Part shown: piece by piece, positions 1-6,047 of the stretch
How the letters are laid out: each line of letters begins with the position of its first letter
Position numbering within the stretch: the first letter of the stretch is position 1
Assembly: GCA_030428345.1 (NCBI GenBank)
Contig: JAUIBM010000208.1
Coordinates: 1-6,047, forward strand
Source: Alphaproteobacteria bacterium
GTDB taxonomy: Bacteria > Pseudomonadota > Alphaproteobacteria > Rhizobiales > Rhizobiaceae
DNA length: 6,047 nucleotides
Reading direction: 5' to 3'
Translations under genes and position numbers: made by a program
Notes under the pieces: generated by a model
Told to the model about the DNA's origin: nothing
Seen by the model: only the letters and a program-made list of their open reading frames with translations
Databases searched by the model: none

Positions 1-869
1 CCCGCGCCTTCCAGCGCCTTGACCACGGCCGCCGCTTCCGGATAGGCGCGCGGATCGGGCGAGAAGGTCATCAGCGTGCCTTCGCCGGCGTCGCCGGTGA
101 TCGCCCAATATTCGTCGGTGACGAGCGCGTCGCCGGAGACGAGCTGCAGGTCCATGCCCTGTTCCTTGGCCTGGCGAGCCATCAGGCCGGCTTCGGTGTG
201 ATAGCCGCCGACATACAGAACGCCGATGCCTTCGGCCTTCAGCTTGGAGACCAGCGCCGAATAGTCCTTTTCACCGGCGGTGTAGGACTCGACCATTGCC
301 GGCTTGCCGCCTGCCGCCTCATAGGCTGCCTGCGTCGCGTCGGCCAGACCCTTGCCATAGGCGGTCTTGTCGTTGACGAAGGCGACCTTCTTGTCCTTGA
401 AGTTGTCGAACAGGTACTTGCCGGCAACGGCGCCCTGCTGGTCGTCACGGCCGCAGACGCGGTAGACGCCGGGGCCCGGACGCTCGTCGGTGAACTTCGG
501 ATTGGTGGAGGCAGGCGAGATCTGCACGATGCCTTCCTCGGCATAGACCGAAGAGGCCGGGATCGAGGATCCGGAGCAGAAATGGCCCGCAACGAACACA
601 ACGCCGGAACCGGCGAACTGGTTGGCCACGGCAACGGCCTGCTTGGGATCGCATGCGTCATCGCCGATTTCCAGCTTCAGCATTTCGCCATTGACGCCGC
701 CGGCAGCGTTGATGTCGGCGACCGCCTGTTCGGCGCCCGTCTTCATCTGCTCGCCGAACGAAGCGTACTGGCCGGTCATCGGCCCTGCGGTGGCGATGAT
801 GATCTCCGCCATGGCGGACGTCGAGAAGAGAAGGCTCAGCGCTGCACTGGCCAGAAGAATCTTCTTCAT
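1..869 (-). CDS. livJ: Branched-chain amino acid ABC transporter, periplasmic substrate-binding protein (LivJ/BraC type), 3' end outside window
   Basis: This is the periplasmic receptor of the importer; it captures branched-chain (possibly also other) amino acids and delivers them to LivH/LivM. My translation gives 289 complete codons with no internal stop. The family is usually about 365-375 residues, so roughly 80 C-terminal residues lie beyond the left edge. Residues 1-21 form a signal peptide (MKK, hydrophobic core, cleavage after AMA at 19-21). The mature part follows the LivJ pattern: DDACDPKQA at 70-78, GHFCSGSS at 95-102, SPASTNP at 118-124, TAGEKDYS at 197-204. Cys73 and Cys98 have the same 25-residue spacing as the E. 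coli LivJ disulfide pair. The ATG at 867-869 is preceded by AGGGAG (875-880) at a 5-nt spacing. The gene lies 174 bases downstream of the small membrane protein gene, beyond a likely terminator, so it is probably expressed partly on its own. The family is certain; substrate range is not readable from sequence. Confidence 0.95.
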   Translation of the reverse strand, partial: MKKILLASAALSLLFSTSAMAEIIIATAGPMTGQYASFGEQMKTGAEQAVADINAAGGVNGEMLKLEIGDDACDPKQAVAVANQFAGSGVVFVAGHFCSGSSIPASSVYAEEGIVQISPASTNPKFTDERPGPGVYRVCGRDDQQGAVAGKYLFDNFKDKKVAFVNDKTAYGKGLADATQAAYEAAGGKPAMVESYTAGEKDYSALVSKLKAEGIGVLYVGGYHTEAGLMARQAKEQGMDLQLVSGDALVTDEYWAITGDAGEGTLMTFSPDPRAYPEAAAVVKALEGA

Positions 870-882
870 AGTTGCTCCCTAG

Positions 883-921
883 GGCACCGAAAAATCTTAC
901 ACTGCATCGAGGAACGGTGCC
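883..921 (-). promoter_or_regulatory. Inverted repeat in the leader of the binding-protein gene
   Basis: A perfect 7-bp inverted repeat (GGCACCG at 883-889, CGGTGCC at 915-921) encloses a 25-nt loop. Its 3' arm on the transcribed strand ends 2 nt before the Shine-Dalgarno sequence AGGGAG (875-880). If it folds in the mRNA it could stabilise the 5' end or affect access to the ribosome site; it could also be an operator. There is no run of T after it, so it is not an intrinsic terminator. Its existence is directly visible; any function is inference. Confidence 0.35.
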
Positions 922-966
922 GGTCTTCCGTCGAGGCTTATTCGAAGGGTTCCCCCATCTTACCGG

Positions 967-995
967 ACAATATGCCAAAAACCGGGCAAAAACAA
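967..995 (-). promoter_or_regulatory. Candidate promoter for the binding-protein gene
   Basis: On the minus strand a TTGTTT (990-995) is followed after exactly 17 nt by TATTGT (967-972). These match the sigma-70 consensus hexamers at 3 of 6 and 4 of 6 positions. The site lies about 100 bases before the binding-protein start and overlaps the T-tract of the preceding terminator. A promoter somewhere in this gap is likely because a terminator cuts the gene off from the upstream operon, but the match is weak and this exact placement is uncertain. Confidence 0.25.
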
Positions 996-1016
996 AGGGA
1001 AACCGCTGAATTTCCC
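987..1016 (-). terminator. Rho-independent terminator after the liv transporter operon
   Basis: On the minus strand GGGAAA (1011-1016) and TTTCCC (997-1002) form a 6-bp stem, extendable by a T-G wobble, with a loop of 6-8 nt. It is followed directly by a T-rich run, TTTGTTTTT (988-996). It begins 28 bases after the stop codon of the small membrane protein gene. The stem is only moderately GC-rich, so readthrough into the binding-protein gene is plausible. Confidence 0.6.
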
Positions 1017-1043
1017 GTCCTCGCCATTCGCGGCGCGAAGTAA

Positions 1044-1409
1044 TCAGCCGCGCCGGCGAAATGTGAACGGCGAACTTCTTTCAAAGGCGAAGCCGTATTG
1101 ACTGGCCATCTGCCCGGCGCGGGTGAAGCGGTTCGCGCAGAAGGCGATGACCAGCAGCACGATCAGGTCGACACAGTAGTACCAGAGGCTGAGAAGCGAG
1201 CCGCTGAACAGGGCGAAGTGGATGAAGCGGGTCGCCGCCGCCAGCAACACGATGTAGATCGCCAATTGCCAGTCGGGCGACCAGGTGCGCGCATTGGCGC
1301 GTCCCGTCATCCAGGCGGCTCCGCCGGCCAGCAATACCGTCACGAGGATAAATTCGAAGGGGCTTACTTCCCACAGAAAGGAGAGGTCTTTTTCCACGTA
1401 TTTGTCCAA
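1044..1409 (-). CDS. Small three-helix membrane protein, DUF6867-like, encoded in the liv operon
   Basis: This is a 121-residue protein of unknown function. Three hydrophobic segments are visible at about 17-36, 47-67 and 72-92. The arginine-rich end (94-121, ending RRR-G) would be cytoplasmic by the positive-inside rule, placing the N-terminus outside. Conserved-looking motifs are AWMTGRA (32-38), RFIHFALF (61-68), LLSLWYY (72-78) with Asp81, and a tail around QYGFAFERSSPF (104-115). From memory this matches the DUF6867 family seen beside liv genes in Hyphomicrobiales; I could not check this by search. The start is TTG at 1407-1409, one base after the livF stop, with GGGCGG 7 nt upstream. 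An in-frame GTG at residue 5 (1395-1397) is an alternative with no visible ribosome site. Tight linkage to livF suggests a role with the importer (accessory subunit, assembly or stability factor), but that is inference. Confidence 0.82.
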   Translation of the reverse strand: MDKYVEKDLSFLWEVSPFEFILVTVLLAGGAAWMTGRANARTWSPDWQLAIYIVLLAAATRFIHFALFSGSLLSLWYYCVDLIVLLVIAFCANRFTRAGQMASQYGFAFERSSPFTFRRRG

Positions 1410-1410
1410 A

Positions 1411-2138
<728 letters not shown>

Positions 2139-2142
<4 letters not shown>

Positions 2143-3146
2143 TGGCCGCCTCCCGCTGCGCTGTCTCCGCCAGCCTCGCCCGCCGCCGGCTGCTTGCCGT
2201 GCGAGATGTCGGCGCGCACCTCGGGGATGTCGATTTCCGCCTCGTCGTCAACGCCCAGATAAGCCGCGATCACCTTGGGATCGTTGCGGACCTCCTCGGC
2301 GCTGCCGTCCGAGATCTTCTCGCCATAGTCGAGCACCACGACATGGTCCGAGATCTCCATGACGACGCCCATGTCGTGCTCGATCAGCAGCACCGAGGTT
2401 CCGTGCTCGGCGCGGATGAATTGCAGCAATTCGTTCAGCTCGGCGGATTCGCGCGGGTTAAGCCCCGCCGCCGGCTCGTCCAGGCACAACAATTGCGGTC
2501 CGGTACACATGGCGCGGGCGATCTCCAGCCGGCGCTGGTCGCCATAGGGCAGGTCGGCGGCCGGATCGTCGGCGCGGTCGATCAGGTCGACGTGCTCCAG
2601 CCAGTAGACCGCCTTTTCCCGCGCCTGATTCTCGGCGCGGCGATAGGAGGGAATGCCGAAAATGCCGCCAAAGGTGAATTTGGACGCCAGCATCAGCGAA
2701 TTGTGCTGCGCCACCAGCAGGTTTTCCAAGACGGTCATTCCGCCGAACAGGCGGATGTTCTGGAAGGTGCGCGCCACGCAGGCCTTGTTGGAGATCAGGT
2801 GATCGGGCATGCGCTCCAGCAGGAATACCGAACTGCCGCCAGCTTCCGCGTGCTGGGCAGCCGATTGGGTGACGCGCTCGACCAGCGCATCATTGGCCCC
2901 GGGGCCGTGGCGCATGACGATGCGCCCCTCGGTCGGCTTGTAGAAGCCGGTGACGCAATTGAAGACCGTGGTCTTGCCGGCGCCGTTCGGGCCGATCAGC
3001 GCGGTGATGTCGCCGCGCCCGACATCGAACGACAGATCGCCGACCGCCACCAGGCCGCCAAAGCGCATGGTCAGATGCTCGACCGTCAGGATCGGGTCTT
3101 TCTCCCAGCGCCGGACGCCGGTCGTTGCGGGGCTTGTCGCGCTCAT
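2139..3146 (-). CDS. livG: Branched-chain amino acid ABC transporter, ATP-binding protein LivG (long form)
   Basis: This is the second ATPase of the importer. From the chosen ATG (3144-3146) it has 335 residues, against 255 in E. coli LivG. Motifs: Walker A GPNGAGKTT (52-60), Q-loop Gln129 in RTFQN, a LivG-type signature LPYGDQRRLEIARA (199-212) in place of LSGGQ, Walker B LLCLDE (219-224), D-loop AAGLNP (226-231), and switch His257 in IEHD. The extra length is an N-terminal extension of about 17 residues, an insert around 79-118 between Walker A and the Q-loop, and an acidic, Gly/Ala-rich tail after the usual YLG end (296-335). A TTG two codons upstream (3150-3152) would also open the frame, but it sits only 2 nt from the GAGGGG ribosome site while the ATG is 8 nt away, so the ATG is preferred. 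It starts 2 nt after the livM stop and overlaps livF by 4 nt. Confidence 0.96.
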
Positions 3147-3148
3147 CG

Positions 3149-4698
3149 TCAATGCCCCTCGCCCTGGGCGACCATGTCGGCGCCGATGCGTTTGCGCTCC
3201 TTGAGAACGGCCGTCGGCTCGCGCGTGGAGATGAGGCCGCGCGGTTTCCAGACCATGATCAGCACCATCGCCAGGCCGAAGATCAGCATGCGGTATTGCG
3301 TGGGCTCGAATTCGGGGCCGAAGACCTGCTTGAGGAAGCCGATATTGCGCAGCAACTCGATGCCGCCGATCATTACCACCGAGGAGATCACCACGCCGAT
3401 CTGCGAGCCGAGCCCGCCGAGTACGACGATCGCCAGGATGATCGCCGATTCCAGGAACGAAAAGCTCTCGGGAGAGATGAAGCCCTGGCGTGTGGCGAAG
3501 AAGGAGCCGGCAAAGCCGCCGAACATCGCGCCGATGGCGAAGGCGGTCAGCTTGGTGTTCGTGGTGTTGATGCCGAGCGAGCGGCAGGCGATCTCGTCCT
3601 CGCGCAGGGCCTCCCAGGCGCGCCCGACCGGCAGCTTGCGCAGCCGCATGGTGACGAAATTGGTCAGCAGGGCGAGGCAGAAGATGATGTAGTAGAGGAA
3701 AATGAAGCGCTGGATCGGGTCATAGGCGATGCCGAAGAAATCGGCGAACCCGCCCTCGCCGCGCTTGAACTCCAGCCCGAACAGCGTCGGCTTCGGGATG
3801 CCGGAAATGCCGTCCGGTCCGTTGGTGAAATCATACCAATTGAGAAGGACGACGCGGATGATCTCGCCGAAGGCAAGGGTGACGATGGCCAGGTAGTCGC
3901 CGCGTAGCCGCAGCACCGGGAAGCCGAGGACCAGGCCCCAGCAACCGGCGAGGATGCCGGCCAGCGGCAGGGCGAGCCAGAATCCGAAGCCGAAATTCTG
4001 CGCCAGCAGCGCAAAGGAATAGGCGCCGACCGCGTAGAACGCGACATAGCCCAGATCGAGCAGGCCGGCGAGGCCGACGACGATGTTCAGCCCCCAGCCG
4101 AGCATGATGTAGGTCATGATCAGGATGGCGAGGTCGATATATTGCCGGTCCTGCTTGGGGAAGAAGTAGGCGAAGAAGAAGGGCAGGATCACCGCGAAGG
4201 CGAACAGCGCCTTGCCGAGCCAGGACGTCAGGATGGAAATGCGCGGCATGCCGGCCGCCTTGAGCGCCTTGTCGCCGGCCGCCTGCGCGCCGCCGCCGCG
4301 CCAATGGCTGACCAGGGCGAGGATCGCGACGACGATCGCCGCCGCGACCATGCCGATCAGCATCGAGCGCAGCCCGGCGCCGAAGCCGGCCGCGCCTATG
4401 GCGCTCCATATGCCGGCCGCCAGCACCGCCGCGCCGGCGACGACGGCGCGTTCCGCGCCGGTCCCCCGTTTGAAGAAGAACAGATTCAGCAGCAATCTGC
4501 CGAAAAAGACCAGCATAACCGCCGTGCCGAACAGGAACCACCGGGTGGTGATCGTCAGGCCGCCGGTGGCGATGTCGGTGCGCAGGGCAAGAAAGAAGAA
4601 GGCGAGGACGGCGGCGAGGCCCGCGGCGACCGCCGCATCGCGCAGGGAGGCGGCGACCCGCGCCACGGCGAAACCGGTTGGCAAGGCGGCGTCGCTCA

Positions 4699-4699
<1 letters not shown>
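3149..4699 (-). CDS. livM: Branched-chain amino acid ABC transporter, permease LivM (long form)
   Basis: This is one of the two inner-membrane permeases that form the amino acid channel. It has 516 residues, against 425 in E. coli LivM. The core is typical: LGWGLNIVVGLAGLLDLGY (200-218), FYAVGAY (221-227), GFPVLRLRGDYLAIVTLAFG (259-278), and the cytoplasmic loop that contacts the ATPase, WEALREDEIACRSLGIN (362-378). The N-terminal part holds hydrophobic segments at about 22-40, 52-75, 85-104 and 112-131, then a Gly/Ala-rich linker (134-150) and another helix (about 161-180). The first two resemble the DUF3382-type N-terminus of E. coli LivM; the pair at 85-131 looks additional. The ATG at 4697-4699 overlaps the livH stop by one base (TGATG), with AAAGG 4 nt upstream, so the two permeases are probably translated in a coupled way. 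Confidence 0.97.
3155..3160 (-). promoter_or_regulatory. Ribosome binding site that decides the livG start
   Basis: GAGGGG on the minus strand lies inside the last codons of livM. It is 8 nt from the ATG at 3146 and only 2 nt from the TTG at 3152, so it supports the ATG as the livG start. Confidence 0.6.
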
Positions 4700-5625
<926 letters not shown>

Positions 5626-5658
5626 TCACTGTCCCCTGTCTGCAGACCTCGCCCGCAT

Positions 5659-5672
5659 GTTGCGTGTGCAAC
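5659..5672. promoter_or_regulatory. 14-bp palindrome in the livH leader
   Basis: GTTGC (5659-5663) and GCAAC (5668-5672) form a perfect inverted repeat around GTGT. It lies 34-47 bases upstream of the livH start, downstream of the candidate promoter. The layout fits either a repressor-type operator or a small mRNA hairpin. A 5-bp arm can arise by chance, so the call is tentative. Confidence 0.25.
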
Positions 5673-5735
5673 GCGTCGGGTTAGCCTGTCGCTTTCAAGT
5701 CATTTGCCAGGCTCTTGCGGCCGGCATGAAAGCCA

Positions 5736-5773
5736 ACCCTACAAATCCTTTGATCGATTGTGAAATTTTTTTT
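5736..5773 (-). promoter_or_regulatory. Candidate sigma-70-type promoter of the liv operon with an upstream A-tract
   Basis: On the minus strand TTCACA (5759-5764, 5 of 6 consensus) is followed after 17 nt by TAGGGT (5736-5741, 3 of 6). Directly upstream of the -35 box is a run of eight A (5766-5773), continuing into TTT, which resembles an UP element and is the most AT-rich spot of the window. Transcription would start roughly 100 bases before livH. The -35 box and A-tract are good, the -10 box is poor. Confidence 0.35.
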
Positions 5774-5791
5774 GATGTCAGTCCCCAGCTG

Positions 5792-5819
5792 GCGCAGACG
5801 CAGTCAGGGCGTCCTGCGC
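5792..5819 (-). other. Strong hairpin downstream of the EAL gene, without T-tract
   Basis: GCGCA and GACGC (5792-5801) pair with GCGTC (5809-5813) and TGCGC (5815-5819), giving 10 bp with one bulged base (5814) and a 7-nt loop. It begins 10 bases after the EAL stop codon. No T-run follows on either strand, so it is not a standard intrinsic terminator; it may protect the 3' end of the EAL mRNA or slow polymerase. Confidence 0.45.
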
Positions 5820-5828
5820 GAAAGGGAC

Positions 5829-6047
5829 TCAGCCGGCGAGGCTGACGCCGGCGGGGGGGATCGCCTGCGGCGGACAGTTCCGGGCCCGGTACGCCGATCC
5901 GTCCAGGTCGATGCGCTGCAATTCGTCGAGGGTGAGGGGCTGCGAGAACAGATAGCCCTGCATCTCGGTCAAGCCGCGCGATTTCAGCAGTTCCAACTGG
6001 CTCGCCGTCTCGATTCCCTCGACCGTCACCGACAGGCCAAGCGCGCT
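5829..6047 (-). CDS. EAL-domain protein (cyclic-di-GMP phosphodiesterase type), C-terminal end only
   Basis: Only the last 72 residues are in the window; the gene enters from the right edge with no start here. EAL domains hydrolyse cyclic-di-GMP to pGpG, lowering this second messenger that controls motility and biofilm. The C-terminal EAL motifs are clear: LGLSVTVEGIET corresponds to the family LG..VVAEGVET strand and carries the conserved Glu pair, followed by a helix (QLELLKSRGL) and MQGYLFSQPL, which matches the conserved QGY.FS.PL with its Gln. After that come a short helix (TLDELQRI) and an uneven tail of about 29 residues rich in Ala and Pro. The GTG within VTVEG (6027-6029) is internal to the domain and not a true start. 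Whether a GGDEF or sensor domain precedes it, and whether the EAL active site is complete, cannot be seen. It is on the same strand as liv but not obviously co-functional. Confidence 0.85.
   Translation of the reverse strand, partial: SALGLSVTVEGIETASQLELLKSRGLTEMQGYLFSQPLTLDELQRIDLDGSAYRARNCPPQAIPPAGVSLAG
5832..5852 (-). repeat. GC-rich perfect inverted repeat overlapping the EAL gene end
   Basis: GCCGGCG (5832-5838) and CGCCGGC (5846-5852) form a perfect 7-bp stem with a 7-nt loop, ending just before the stop codon of the EAL gene. On the minus strand it is followed by the stop and a short CCCTTT, too weak for a classic terminator. It lies 12 bases from the hairpin at 5792-5819, so the EAL message would end in two tandem stems. 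Confidence 0.4.

Noticed and set aside
198..1043. A 281-codon plus-strand frame over the binding-protein gene and the gap
   Set aside because: It is antisense to the clearly recognisable binding protein with signal peptide and disulfide pair, and runs through the terminator region; no family is recognised.
3150..3152. TTG as the livG start
   Set aside because: It lies only 2 nt from the GAGGGG ribosome site, while the ATG two codons further on has an 8-nt spacing.
5707..5721. Attenuator leader peptide from an upstream ATG in the livH leader
   Set aside because: The short frames in the leader contain no leucine, isoleucine or valine codon runs and there is no terminator/antiterminator pair before livH.
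5766..5773. T-run on the plus strand as part of an intrinsic terminator
   Set aside because: No stem directly precedes it on the plus strand and no plus-strand gene ends here; on the minus strand it is an A-tract, better explained as an upstream promoter element.
6027..6029. GTG as start of a separate 66-residue gene
   Set aside because: The frame continues upstream to the window edge with matching EAL-domain sequence, so this GTG is an internal valine codon.

Overview
The window is a GC-rich stretch that reads as alphaproteobacterial, most likely Hyphomicrobiales (the rhizobial/Mesorhizobium/Phyllobacteriaceae neighbourhood). This rests on codon use, on the style of the LivM, LivG and binding-protein sequences, and on a small membrane protein resembling DUF6867, which I associate with liv clusters of that order. 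The assignment is inference from recognised families, not from a search.

All genes lie on the minus strand, so transcription runs from high to low coordinates. At the right edge (5829-6047) is the C-terminal end of an EAL-domain protein, a cyclic-di-GMP phosphodiesterase-type domain. A non-coding gap of about 200 bases follows. It holds two GC-rich hairpins at the end of the EAL gene, an A-tract next to a candidate promoter, and the leader of the next operon. Then comes a compact operon: livH (permease), livM (permease), livG (ATPase), livF (ATPase) and a 121-residue three-helix membrane protein. These genes are joined by overlaps or gaps of 1 to 4 nt. A T-tailed hairpin then appears to end this unit. 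After a 174-base gap with a possible promoter and a leader stem, the periplasmic binding protein gene (livJ/braC type) begins; it runs off the left edge of the window.

Together the genes encode a complete high-affinity branched-chain amino acid ABC importer (HAAT family). The secreted binding protein captures leucine, isoleucine, valine or, in rhizobial Bra-type systems, a wider range of amino acids. LivH and LivM form the channel, and LivG and LivF hydrolyse ATP. The small membrane protein is translationally linked to livF and is the only component whose role is unknown.

I see no mobile element, CRISPR array, RNA gene or phage gene, and no clearly new multi-gene system. The points of interest are the orphan membrane protein inside the importer operon, the extra segments in LivM and LivG, the terminator that separates the binding protein from its transporter, and some structured leader DNA.
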